Below, in pieces: positions 1-9,630 of a stretch of DNA of 45,000 bases. The position numbers were made by a program, and so were the translations under genes. The notes under the pieces were generated by a model that saw only the letters and a list, made by a program, of their open reading frames with translations, made no database searches and was not told the origin of the DNA. Position 1 is the first letter of the stretch, and every line of letters starts with the position of its first letter. Location of the stretch: assembly GCA_030141605.1 (NCBI GenBank), contig JAQGDQ010000413.1, positions 1 to 45,000 on the forward strand, given 5' to 3'. The stretch comes from Tubiluchus corallicola. Its lineage: Eukaryota; Priapulida; Priapulimorpha; Priapulimorphida; Tubiluchidae.

Positions 1-5
1 ACGTG

Positions 6-199
6 TTTTACTAAGCCGTAAAACGCAAAGAATTCTGGGAAATCTAGGACAAAATCTCATATGACCTTTTGGTGGATTTCAATTGACCGGTGAACGGAAA
101 AATAAGGTGAATAGCCGCCTTGGTATTGTGTGCGCTTAGCGATTGAAGTTAAGCAATAGTTAATGTGATCAGTAAATGGATGGATGGATGGCTATCGGG
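6..199 (+). repeat. 5S rRNA-like tandem unit 1
   Basis: First of two homologous tandem units, starting TTTTACTAAGCCGTAAAACG and followed by GAATTCTGGGAAATCT. Its 3' half (about 145-190) reads GAAGTTAAGCAA, then TCAGTAAATGGATGG, the order and spacing of the internal control region of animal 5S rRNA genes (GAAGTTAAGCAA ... TCAGTACTTGGATGG). The 5' half has no visible 5S similarity. I infer a diverged 5S-derived repeat, perhaps a SINE3-like element, rather than a working 5S gene; no full 5S stem or clean T-run terminator is present. Confidence 0.45.
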
Positions 200-380
200 T
201 TTTACTAAGCCGTAAAACGTAAAGAATTCTGGGAAATCTTGGACTTTATCTCATATAACGCTTTGGTGTTTTGAATTAAACCGTGAATGGGAAAATGAAT
301 TGACTTGGTATTGTGTGTGCCTTTCGATTAAAGTTAAGCAATACTCAACATAGTCACTAAATGGATGAATGACAGTCGGG
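200..380 (+). repeat. 5S rRNA-like tandem unit 2
   Basis: Second copy of the unit at 6-199, beginning with the same TTTTACTAAGCCGTAAAACG and carrying GAATTCTGGGAAATCT. It shares TTGGTATTGTGTG and the AAAGTTAAGCAATA core with unit 1, then CACTAAATGGATGAATGA in place of the GGATGG tract. Unit 2 is shorter (181 against 194 bp) and more decayed in the 5S-like part. The tandem relation is seen directly; the 5S ancestry is inferred. Confidence 0.45.
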
Positions 381-394
381 TTCCGTACCGTTCT

Positions 395-500
395 GGTCTA
401 CAGGTTTCATCGCATTGTATACTACGGAAGTTAATCAATAGTGGGGCTAGTAAATAAATGGATGGGCAACCGCCGATTCACTGCTCAGTCTGGGTGTTTT
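395..500 (+). pseudogene. 5S rRNA-like relic (unit 3)
   Basis: This copy is closest to real 5S rRNA. It reads GGTCTACAGG near 396, GGAAGTTAATCAATAGTGGGGC near 426-446, TAGTAAATAAATGGATGGGC at 448-467 and ACCGCC at 469-474, then CTGGGTGTTTTT at 490-501. These follow in order the 5S start (GTCTACGGCC), box A region (GGAAGCTAAGCAGGGTCGGGC), box C (GGATGGGAGACCGCC) and 3' end. About 15 bases between start and box A are missing. The mismatches and deletion make a functional gene unlikely. A covariance-model scan with the 5S Rfam model would decide. Confidence 0.5.
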
Positions 501-1268
501 TATCTGCCACACAGACGTGGAAGGATTTTCCTAGTTGCACGAGGATGCAGAAACATCCTAACATGTCTGAAACATCTTGATAATGAGAAAGATTCTGATC
601 CTGCCATTGTATGATCATTGAACACGATTGATTTCGGTTCGTAGAAACATAAACCGTGTTGGAAAAGAGGCAGAAGCGGTGGCGCTGTCGTCGGTTCTAG
701 TACCAATTTAATTTTTATAAAATGAGCCTAACCACATACAAAGCGATTCAACCAAATGTTAGGAACCAATCAACGAGCCAGGCAACTTACCAAGCAATAA
801 AGCAAGTTGAATTTACCGGCGGGTGACCGGCCATTTGCTGAGACAGGCAGGCAGCCAGTCAACAAGCACTTAGTCAGTCATTTGTGCAGTCAGTCATTGG
901 AGTGGTGACCAGTTGAACAAATGTCCAAGTTTGCCGTTAGGATAGGAAAGTGAATAAAAGAAGAAATGAAATGAATGAACAGATGAAAGAACGCACGAAT
1001 AACGAACGAATGAATAGATCCGACGAATAATGCACAGTTCAACAAGGAAGAGGACAGATGATGTGTAGAACAGAATTGTAAAAACAGATTTCAAAAAGTA
1101 CAGTTATTTATTTTTGTATGTCAGCCCGTGTCACTCGTGGTCCTGCAGATTGCATCAAATTTGTCCCTCTTAAACTCTCATGGTCTGGAACACTATTGAT
1201 GATCAACTTTTTTCCACTGCTTCCATACTGCGCAATTTCCCATATCAACGATAAAATGCCTCTATACG
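501..1268. other. Unique AT-rich spacer, no gene seen
   Basis: No defensible gene. Around 775-1010 there are degraded short tandem motifs (AGTCAGTCA, GAACGAATGAATGA), probably remnants of CAGT and ATTC microsatellites like those elsewhere in the window. A 78-codon open frame starting at 1118 runs into the transposon-like element at 1269 and shows no recognisable domain. Confidence 0.5.
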
Positions 1269-1677
1269 CAGGGGCGTATCAAGACTTTACCATGCCCTAC
1301 GCTGATAGCTCTGTGCCACCCTTCTCTATTGTGAATTTATGGTTGTTTATGTAATAAACAGGTTAAACAATTACTTGTGGTGTATTAGAAACACTGTTAA
1401 CCTAGTTTCTACGTGATCGTTATTAGCTACATGTATTTGTATAGCGCTTATATTGAAGCAGGCTTGTTGTGTAATACCTTGCGTCTGCTCGTTATGTGGC
1501 CCTTATATAAAGCTGCTTGCAGTAATTGCCTGTGGTGGGTTATAAAATGTGCCCTTTACATGAAAATGAAAGTGCACATTTTTCGAGGAGAATAATATTT
1601 TTTCTGAAATGTGACGCCCCTCAAACTTTGACGCCCTAGGCAATAACCTACTTAGCCTATTGGTTAATACTCCCCTT
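1269..1677. mobile_element. Decayed hAT-like non-autonomous DNA transposon
   Basis: The left end reads CAGGGGCGTAT and the right end ATACTCCCCTT, an inverted pair matching at 9 of 11 positions (consensus CAGGGGCGTAT). The flanking 8-mers are TCTATACG (1261-1268) and TCCATACG (1678-1685), 7 of 8 identical, as expected of an aged 8-bp hAT target duplication. The right subterminal part (TGACGCCCCTC, GACGCCCTAGGCAATAACCTA, TATTGGTTAATA) resembles the ends of invertebrate hAT elements as I know them. No transposase frame is visible. The ends and duplication are seen; the superfamily is inferred. Confidence 0.6.
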
Positions 1678-2204
1678 TCCATACGTCTCCCCAATTCTGA
1701 AGTCGTTTTCTGAGGATTAGGGTGACAATTCCACCGGCCTAATGCTCTTCAATAAAAGAATTGGTTTCGGATGACAGTTTATGGTTTCGTAAATAAACAG
1801 GTTAAGGGAGACTATAGGAATGTAAATGACTACTGATTATCTTCAGTTGGCTTGAGACATGTGCAGAGAAGGATACACTATGACCGTCGATTTAATCCGG
1901 CCGATAAAAGGAAACTGTCATTATAGTGTAAATAAAAACATCGATTGTTTTGTGGTGTCTTGTTTGATTACATGAATGAGAAGTCAAGGATAAAATTATC
2001 CTGCGGTTTAGGGCACTGATGTTAGTATATCAGAGAAAATAGAGTTGATAATGAATTTGGCCGCTTCGAAAGATATCATTCCTAATTCAAGTTTTAATTT
2101 AAATCTTTTTGTTTATTCTGTTTAGCTGAGAGTAACTGTTTTCGTAGTAATAATTAGTAATTGCTGTTTATTCATTCATTTAGATATTTATTTATTAGTG
2201 CCAA
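1678..2204. other. AT-rich spacer, no gene seen
   Basis: No gene recognised. The phrase AATAAACAGGTTAA occurs at about 1355 inside the preceding transposon and again at about 1794, a short local repeat. The segment 1926-1950 (GTGTAAATAAAAACATCGATTG) resembles a polyadenylation signal context but has no coding sequence upstream. Confidence 0.4.
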
Positions 2205-3500
2205 AAATACAAGACATACACACAATTTCAATTTTGAAATATACAAAAAACAAGACATATATACAATTTCAATTTTCAAATATACAAAAAACAGGACGTA
2301 TATACAATTTCAATTTTCAAATATACAAAAAAACAATGCATATATATACAATTTCAATTTTGAAATATACAAAAAAACAACACATATATACAATTTCAAT
2401 TTTGAAATATACAAAAAAAAACAACACATATATACAATTTCAATTTTGAAATATATAAAAAAAAACACATATATACAATTTCAATTTTGAAATATACAAA
2501 AAACAAGACATATATACAATTTCAATTTTGAAATATACAAAAAAACAACACATATATACAATTTCAATTTTGAAATATACAAAAAACAAGACATATATAC
2601 AATTTCAATTTTCAAATATACAAAAAAACAACACATATACAATTTCAATTTTCAAATATACAAAAAAACAGGACATATATACAATTTCAATTTTCAAATA
2701 TACAAAAAAAACAACACATATATACAATTTCAATTTTGAAATATACAAAAAAACAACACATATATACAATTTCAATTTTCAAATATACAAAAAACAACAC
2801 ATATATACAATTTCAATTTTCAAATATACAAAAAAACAACACATATATACAATTTCAATTTTCAAATATACAAAAAAACAACACATATATACAATTTCAA
2901 TTTTGAAATATACAAAAAAACAGGACATATATACAATTTCAATTTTCAAATATACAAAAAAACAACACATATATACAATTTCAATTTTGAAATATACAAA
3001 AAAACAACACATATATACAATTTCAATTTTGAAATTTACAAAAAACAAGACATATATACAATTTCAATTTTCAAATATACAAAAAAACAACACATATATA
3101 CAATTTCAATTTTCAAATATACAAAAAAACAACACATATATACATTTTCAATTTTGAAATATACAAAAAAACAGGACATATATACAATTTCAATTTTCAA
3201 ATATACAAAAAAACAACACATATATACAATTTCATTTTTCAAATATACAAAAAAACAACACATATATACAATTTCAATTTTCAAATATACAAAAAAACAA
3301 CACATATATACAATTTCAATTTTCAAATATACAAAAAAAACAACACATATATACAATTTCAATTTTCAAATATACAAAAAAACAACAGATATATACAATT
3401 TCAATTTTCAAATATACAAAAAAACAACACATATATACAATTTCAATTTTCAAATATACAAAAAAACAACACATATATACAATTTCAATTTTGAAATATA
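2205..3500. repeat. 42-bp minisatellite, about 31 copies
   Basis: A head-to-tail array with a unit of about 40-44 bp: CAACACATATATACAATTTC followed by AATTTT[G/C]AAATATAC and a run of 5-9 A. I counted 31 copies. Two positions vary in a structured way: TTTTGAAAT (13 copies) against TTTTCAAAT (18 copies), and CAACACAT against CAAGACAT or CAGGACAT. The G form makes the short palindrome TTTCAATTTTGAAA; the C form destroys it. Because the usual unit is 42 bp, both strands show open frames of 14-residue repeats, broken where the A run changes length; these are not genes. Many units end in the same long A run, a slippage-prone tract. Confidence 0.95.
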
Positions 3501-3835
3501 ATGACACTATATACAAACAAAACAATTACTAATAAAACAGACGTTATTTAATCTTCATGTTAGTTATATTAGTTATTTAATGAAAAGTTTAATGATTAGT
3601 ATTTAAAAAAAATAAATTACTAATTTATTCTTAATTCAATCATCTTTACTGGATGATTGACTGGTCAAGTGACTAATTAACTGACAATTAAATTGATTTG
3701 TTTATATATCTTTGTTTGTCTTTCTATTATTTTGCTCGAACATTTTCATTCGTTTGTTCATTTAGTCGGTCAGTTAGTAATTCGTTCATTCATTTAATTA
3801 TGCATTTCTTTACTTGTTCATTTAATAAATCATTT
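3501..3835. other. AT-rich spacer with degenerate ATTC/TTCA words
   Basis: Very AT-rich. From about 3745 it grades into the ATTC array through imperfect words (TTCGTTTGTTCA, TTCATTTAATAA), which look like old array edges. No gene. Confidence 0.5.
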
Positions 3836-4215
3836 ATTCATTCATTCGTTTGTTCGTTCGTTCGTTCATTTGTTCTTTCATTCATTCATTCATTCATTCA
3901 TTCATTCATTCATTCATTCATTCATTCATTCATTCATTCATTCATTCATTCATTCATTCATTCATTCATTCTTTCTTTCATTCATTCATTCATTCATTCA
4001 TTCATTCATTCATTCATTCATTCATTCATTCATTCATTCATTCATTCATTCATTCATTCATTTAATTCGTTCGTTCGCTCGTTCATTCAATTCATTCATT
4101 CAATTCGTTCATTTATTCATTTATTCATTCATTCATTCATTTAATTCGTTCGTTCGCTCGTCTGTGCGTTCGTTCGTTCGTTCAATCAATTCATCCATTC
4201 ATTCATTCATTCAAA
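3836..4215. repeat. ATTC tetranucleotide microsatellite
   Basis: Long ATTC array, almost pure from about 3876 to 4060 with CTTT interruptions near 3970. It is bordered on the left by GTTC repeats (3846-3865) and on the right by GTTCGTTCGCTC blocks that occur twice (about 4068 and 4146), suggesting an internal duplication of the array edge. Open frames here read Phe-Ile-His-Ser repeats and are not coding. Confidence 0.95.
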
Positions 4216-5086
4216 CCGCTCCTATTCATTCAAGCCTTCATCCATTCAATTAATTCAACGCTTTTTACGTCTCAATAAAGTGAATCTGAAATGATCTACT
4301 ATTGAACTCATCTTTATTTTCACCAGTGTTAATATCAACACAGCGCTGCCGTATATTACTAGTGTTATTATGCATAAGTGGTATAAGCTTTTGTGTAACT
4401 CCTCTTCGCGATAAGCAGAATATAAATTATGCTTTTACAGAAAGCTCTCCACAGGCAAGTTGTCATGAATAAATTCAACTCGAACAAAATCTCATTCGCA
4501 GCAGCTTTGAACGTTGAGAATTCGTTGGCATCGTAATTTAACTCTGTAGTCACAGCGACAAAACGATTAGTACCAATAAGCTTTAGCATTATTAGCGTCT
4601 CCATGGACTGAAATAATACGTTAGGTAAGAATGAATATATTTCATAAACCGTGTTGTCTGATTCTAAGAAAATGACAAACAAGTTTAACGCCTGCTACTC
4701 TATAATTCTGCTTTTTTCGGCGTGATAGGTGGCGCCACAAGCACAAATAAAGCCAGCCGCTGAGTTTAACACTATAGGCCTTAATTTTAACCTTGAAACG
4801 GTACGATTTTATTGAAGATATTAGGATTTTTGTATTTCTTTCGGAAAATTGTCTTATCAGACTAATGTCTTTGTACTTTAAACCGACGTTAGATAAAGTA
4901 AACTGTAATGCTAACATTAATGCCAATTCGCTGTCCATATTTAAGAAAAATTATAAATTAAACTTATTTGAAACATATAACTGATCACTCAATCATTATT
5001 TGTTGTTTTTCATTTTCAAAAGCTTCCCCTCTAATATAATAATATTTTTATTACTTCCCACCCGTACATATATCTGCAATGTGCAC
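4216..5086. other. Spacer without a supported gene
   Basis: Two overlapping minus-strand open frames (about 104 codons at 4368-4682 and 98 codons at 4642-4938) show no domain I recognise and no splice or promoter context, so I do not call them. AGGTGGCGC at 4727-4735 matches the core of the bilaterian CTCF motif; see findings. Confidence 0.4.
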
Positions 5087-5149
5087 CTCCATATAGTCTA
5101 AACAAGTGTTGCCTCCTCCATATAGTCTAAACAAGTGTTGCCTCCTCCA
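5087..5149 (+). repeat. 29-bp direct duplication
   Basis: The phrase CTCCATATAGTCTAAACAAG followed by TGTTGCCTC occurs twice head to tail with a 29-bp period and no differences visible, so it is a recent tandem duplication. Confidence 0.9.
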
Positions 5150-5289
5150 CAAATGCTTAGCGAATGTGTTAAAGCATTCATCATTTCTCTGTACCGACCA
5201 TCAGTTTACATCGTAATTATGAAAATACTACTAACGCCCACTGTAACTCACACTAACCATTAGCAATATATTGTAATTTTTCTCGTAAC

Positions 5290-5458
5290 TAATTCTAGTG
5301 GCCTAGCATAAGCTAGCTTCTTAGGTCTCTAGTGCAGAATTCATGAATTGTATCAGAATTTTGTATTAACAAAAACAGATTATCGATGCGCATGTATTGC
5401 ATATCTATATGTTTATTGCGAAATAAATCTATTAAATTGATTGAACTTGATTGATTAA
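5290..5458 (+). mobile_element. Possible LINE 3' end with TTGAT tail
   Basis: The segment ends GCGAAATAAATCTATTAAAT followed by TGATTGAACTTGATTGATTA: a polyadenylation-type AATAAA followed by a short degenerate tandem tail, the arrangement seen at several clearer retrotransposon ends in this window (13388, 30540, 31808). No coding remnant is visible upstream, so the call rests on the tail only. Confidence 0.35.
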
Positions 5459-5520
5459 TGTTGGCTGTGACGTTTAATTAAAACGCCTCGACCTTTAGGT
5501 AAATACTTCTTTAGGGCTAA

Positions 5521-6010
5521 TCTTCTTCTTCTTCTTCTTTCCAGCTTTTCCCTATTCGGGGTCGCCGTTGTGAATGAGTCTTCTCCACGCATTCTTGTTG
5601 TTGACCATCTCTTCATTTATGTCTTCAATTCCCACAAGATCTTCACCGACTCTTCTTTTCAGGTGTCCATACCATCGCAATCTTGCGAGGCTTCCACTAC
5701 TTTTACTGTTCCTCTGATGTTATTATTTCTAATTTTATCTCTTCTTGTTATTCTCATCTCAACATCCTCATCTCCACCACACCCATTTTCTTCTCTTCGG
5801 TCTTCTTTAGAGAAGCTGCTTCCAGATTAGAGCGGGTCTGACCACTTCTTTGTGGACTTTACCTTTAAGTCTCACCGACTCATTCATAGAAGGTTTTGGC
5901 GCAGTTTTTACAGGCGGATGCCCTTCCTGACCCTAACCATCCCTATTTATCCGGGCTTGGGACCGGCACTGAGTTGGGCTGGCTTGCCCCCCCCCCCCGT
6001 GGCTAGGTTT
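5521..6010 (-). mobile_element. LINE 3' end with RT C-terminal remnant
   Basis: On the minus strand an open frame from about 5698 to 5552 reads ARLRWYGHLKRR, then INEEMVNNKNAWRRLIHNGD and a TAG stop, followed by the frame continuation into (GAA)n at 5521-5540. LRWYGH followed by basic residues is a hallmark near the C-terminus of many animal non-LTR reverse transcriptases, and a GAA tail is their usual 3' end. Just upstream, the phrase IRNNNIRGTVKVVE lies in another frame, so at least one frameshift separates it. The part at 5897-6008 (GGCGGATGCCCTTCCTGACC, TTTATCCGGGCTTGGGACCG) is a phrase I know from fish and invertebrate dispersed repeats. It is a dead copy; the exact clade (RTE-like) is inferred. 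Confidence 0.7.
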
Positions 6011-6108
6011 TCTTTAGGGTTAATATGAAAAACAATTTGTTTTCAAATCTGTATCAAGGCTGTTATACCACATGCTTATACTATCACATAACATGGCTGT
6101 CATTTTCT

Positions 6109-6816
6109 TCAGTAATCCATCACCGTCAAGGATATTGCGATGAAAGCAACACTGCATATTCCGCAGCGGAAAGAGCAACAAGGCAGTATCAATAACCCAG
6201 GAAGAGATCCAACATCGCAGAAATATCGTAACTCAATGCACGGCGTGTTGTTGAAACATGGCCGCTGTGAGGCTGTCACGTGACCCGCGCGGCGCTTTGG
6301 CGGGCGCGGCGCGAATCGCTCTTGTTTTGACTGTTGAGAAACACGACATGTTCCAGATCCGGCGCTTGTTAACAGGAGAGGTGGTTGCCGGGTAGCATGC
6401 AAATTAATGTAGTCAACACTAGGTGTCGCTGGTCGTGTTCCTGAATGTTTGCTGCAACATGGCAAGAGTCGGCTTAACACTGGTTCCACGTGTTTACAAT
6501 TATATCTGCCTGACGTTACATGTGCTGCTGGTAATTGGGTAAAGAAACTAACGTTTACTCCTGCAGGAAGAGATTCCAGGTTTAACACAAAGGCACCGCG
6601 GGAAGCCGCCTGAATTTCTCTGGGAATATCGGAGACACTCGCTGGACCGTCTTCCTTTCGGCTGAAGCCGACGTGCTGATGGTTAATTTGGGGAGTTCCT
6701 AACTTCTTGCAGCCCTTGGGCAAGACCTTTTCATATGCTCTCCGACAATTACGGGCAATCACCAGGAGTTGATTATGACCCTTTGAGGCTCCTAGGTTAA
6801 TGAAATTATACGGCAC
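6109..6816 (-). CDS. Open frame of 235 codons, uncertain
   Basis: The longest open frame outside simple repeats and retrotransposons. I recognise no domain, signal peptide or membrane segment; the product would be Cys- and Pro-rich in its second half. The region is markedly richer in G+C than its neighbours, which lengthens chance open frames, so length alone is weak evidence. The frame starts in unremarkable sequence and runs across a CpG-rich block with promoter-like motifs (6230-6420), which argues that the strand may be regulatory or 5' exonic rather than coding. I would treat it as non-coding until transcripts show otherwise. Confidence 0.15.
   Translation of the reverse strand: MPYNFINLGASKGHNQLLVIARNCRRAYEKVLPKGCKKLGTPQINHQHVGFSRKEDGPASVSDIPREIQAASRGAFVLNLESLPAGVNVSFFTQLPAAHVTSGRYNCKHVEPVLSRLLPCCSKHSGTRPATPSVDYINLHATRQPPLLLTSAGSGTCRVSQQSKQERFAPRPPKRRAGHVTASQRPCFNNTPCIELRYFCDVGSLPGLLILPCCSFRCGICSVAFIAISLTVMDY
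6230..6420. promoter_or_regulatory. CpG-rich promoter-like block
   Basis: A CpG-dense stretch in an AT-rich window. It holds GTCACGTGAC (6275-6284, perfect palindromic E-box of the USF/MITF type), TTTGGCGGGC (6296-6305, E2F-like), a run of GCGCGG words (6286-6312) and ATGCAAAT (6397-6404, POU octamer) continuing into TAAT. Another CACGTG lies at about 6488. The motifs are seen; that they act as a promoter or enhancer is inferred. No adjacent gene is recognised. Confidence 0.35.
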
Positions 6817-7619
6817 CTCAATGGGAGCCCTTTATCCCAAATAAGGGGCTACACGCAAGGACCACTTTCTTAAAAGTGGTTTTTCAGTCTTCAGACCCTC
6901 GTTTTTAAAGTTGAAATTCTATTTTAAAGTTAAATAAATTAGTCAGCTATACAAAATATTAAAATATTATACTTATTTTTCAAAAAAAGAGTTACATTTG
7001 AAAAGGAGAGCCACTCAAGCTTTGGACTCCCAGACTATACTAACCTGCAATCCCCTAAGCAATAATTAATTTACTTTGAGACTGGATAATTATTTTAAAA
7101 GTTGGTTTAAAACTGTAACTGGGTTTATTCTTACTAATTTGTTAAAATAATGACTAATTAAAAATACTTCTATCTCATTGGATTATTTTGACAAAACAGC
7201 AAGTTAATTCTGATTAATTATTTCGATTAATTCATTGGACAACTCTACATATTGGTTATAATAGCAAGCACAATTTTGATGATTACGGCAGATTAAAATT
7301 ACGTTTGACCAGTGGTTGTCGAATGCGGACACTTGGCTCCTCGGGGAGGAATTGTGAAGTCAGAACTGAGCTCCAAAAATGGATAAACATGGCTACTGAA
7401 TTGACATGTTTTTTTCTTCGTGTGATAACGCATGTAAGATAGTGCCATGGCCTAACATTTCACTATGAATTATGAATTTATTCCACAGCAAATCGTACAT
7501 ATATATAAACGGGAAGGGTATTATGCTTTCGAGTCCTGCTCCAGATAAGTGGAACAATTGACAATTAACATTACATAGTATTTTCATCAGTTATAACGTA
7601 CATTAGAACAAAATAAGTT
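6817..7619. other. AT-rich spacer
   Basis: No gene seen. A short foldback CCACTTTCTTAAAAGTGG lies at about 6862-6879. A 64-codon minus-strand open frame at 7393-7587 has no recognisable domain. Confidence 0.4.
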
Positions 7620-7800
7620 TTGTTAGTAACTTAAGATCAGGATGAGTAAAATTGTGAGTTAATTATACCATGGTAGTTAATAATTCTTTGATGCTTTTTT
7701 TAAACTAATAAAGACTAAGAGTTTTAATTTCACATGGAATTGATGACCATATTTTAACAGCATTATGTTTTGATGACTGTTTCATTATATTTGTTTTTGG
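7620..7800 (-). mobile_element. LINE RT C-terminal remnant
   Basis: On the minus strand the frame reads AVKIWSSIPCEIKTLSLY, a TAG stop at about 7710, then FKKSIKELL. The sequence IW-[SN]-[SL]-IP-x-x-IK followed about ten residues later by FKK-x-[IL]-K is the usual C-terminal end of Jockey/CR1-type LINE proteins, so the stop is a mutation inside the frame. The preceding part of the frame (to 7911) is weakly similar at best. Inactive fragment; clade not determined. Confidence 0.6.
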
Positions 7801-9335
7801 AGGCTTGTTATTTACATTTATTATGTAACCCTGTAATTGGGTCACTTTACTTTGGATGGCCTTTACGTTTTGCGGTGGCCTTTTCACTATGTACAGGTTC
7901 TCCCTGGCCAATTGATTGTGCTGTATCTTTTTTTATTATTGTGTTAATTTATTATGGCTAAAATAAGTAAGTAAATAAATAAATATCAAATGTCGAAGTT
8001 AACTCCAAAATGGGAAAAATGTGTTCAGTACTTTATTACACTCTGACGTGATATTGTGATACTATTATACTTTATAAATATATTATATTTGTTATAATAT
8101 ATATAATAACATAAGCGTTGTGAAAGTCATTTTTGAAGTTGTTGTTCAGTCACTTTGTTATGATTGAGTTTAGGCGCAGAGAAGTATGGATAGGAACCAA
8201 AAATCTATAATAAATATTTGCATTTCACACAGCAGAAAAGTGTTTATTAAACTACAGAAAACGTAAGTAGCAAAACTGCTGCACTGAACATTGAGCAAAA
8301 ACTAGTAAGCAAAAAACAGTCAGTAAAACCTGTTTCACAGTCAGTATACAGGTATAGAACTTGACCTATGCAGAGTTGCACAGGCTTCACAACAACCATT
8401 AATTTTAGATAGGGAGAGGACCAGTGTGTATGTAGTCACTGGACCACACAATTATATTGAAGGTAAGTCAGCTGGCAGAATGTAGCAAGATTAGCACATA
8501 GATGGCAGCACCTAATTACAATGTACAATTCCAACTTCTACGTGCGTAACACGAATTAATAGTTGTATTATAATAATATTAATTGCTGCTTAAGAAAACT
8601 TGAGCAAAAATCTTATTTCTTGGAGGTCATTAAATAACTTATGTCTCAGTTACCCTAGGTCACCCTGAATTGACATAAATAATTCCCAGCTGCCATTGTA
8701 ATCCACGTGAACTCTGTTTTCTGAGTTTGTGACTAGAATTTATCTGTTGCTTTCACGCAATATGTAACGATTAAACGAACACCGTGAACAACATCGTCTT
8801 TAACTCTTTCACCCAAGATTACGTGCACGTCAACAACAATGAGGTGTGAAGGGCTGATCCAAGAACAGGTGGTTATTGACAATTAAAAACCACAGCGTTT
8901 TCCCAACGTTTTATTAGGAACAGGGGCTACCTTTTTAAGATATTTTAGATTAAAACCAAACAGCTATTTATTTTAATAGAAACTCGGATTTCAGCCTAGT
9001 TCACTTTTCAGGGCTTGGCTGCGTTTTTTGTTTCTTCGTTGGAATAGCTAGGATCCTTAGCAAACCTGAAAAAGCAATAACGTCATATTAGTGAAGCAGG
9101 GCAGGACAGAGACAAAGAGTTGGCTTCGTGAAAAATGGTAATGTTTCTAGGTATGTAGAGAATACAGAGTAGCCTGCATTGTAAAAGATGCTATTTAGTA
9201 AATTTAGAATAACCTGTATGTCAAATTAATGGCAGGTTTGGACGGGAAGTTGATTCTAGAAGAAAAACAGTGCACGCTGGTGCAAACCTTTCAGTGCCTA
9301 AATTCAGTAACTGAAATAATTCTTGTCGGTTCGTT
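7801..9335. other. AT-rich spacer, no gene seen
   Basis: Nothing recognisable as coding. GTAAGTAAATAAATAAATA at 7967-7983 is a short A-rich tandem tract. A palindromic AT stretch (TATAATATATATAATA) lies near 8091-8107. The rest is low-complexity AT-rich DNA without a repeat partner I could find in the window. Confidence 0.45.
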
Positions 9336-9630
9336 AGAAAAGTCTAACGTTTCTACCGTGCAGTAGCAGTACTAGACGTCGTTATGACTGTTAAAAAGCA
9401 GTAGAAACGTTGAACTTTTCTAACAAAACGTTAATAAAAGAAAAATCCAACGCTTCTATCGCACAGTAGCAGTACTAGATGTTGTTATGACTGCTAAAAA
9501 GCAGTAGAAACGTTGAACTTTTCTAATAAAAAGTTAATAAAAGAAAAATCCAACGCTTCTACTGTACAATAGCTGTACTAGATATCGTTATGACTGCTAA
9601 AAAGCAGTAGAAACGTTAGATTTTTCTAAT
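9336..9630. repeat. Three tandem foldback units, period about 102-105 bp
   Basis: Each unit carries a left arm (AGAAAAGTCTAACGTTTCTA and variants at 9336, 9438, 9543) and a right arm (GTAGAAACGTTGAACTTTTC at 9401, 9503, variant at 9608) that are inverted copies, separated by about 45 bp containing GTAGCAGTACTAGA and TTATGACTG. The three units are in tandem, so every unit can form its own hairpin, and the arms can also pair between units. The first left arm and the last right arm differ most. Origin as a foldback/MITE-type element is inferred. Confidence 0.8.

Noticed and set aside
2205-3500. CRISPR array
   Set aside because: Units are contiguous tandem repeats with no unique spacers, and the genome is clearly an animal's.
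2161-3525. Several open frames of 69-209 codons with 14-residue repeats
   Set aside because: They are read-throughs of the 42-bp minisatellite, open on both strands and broken by A-run length changes.
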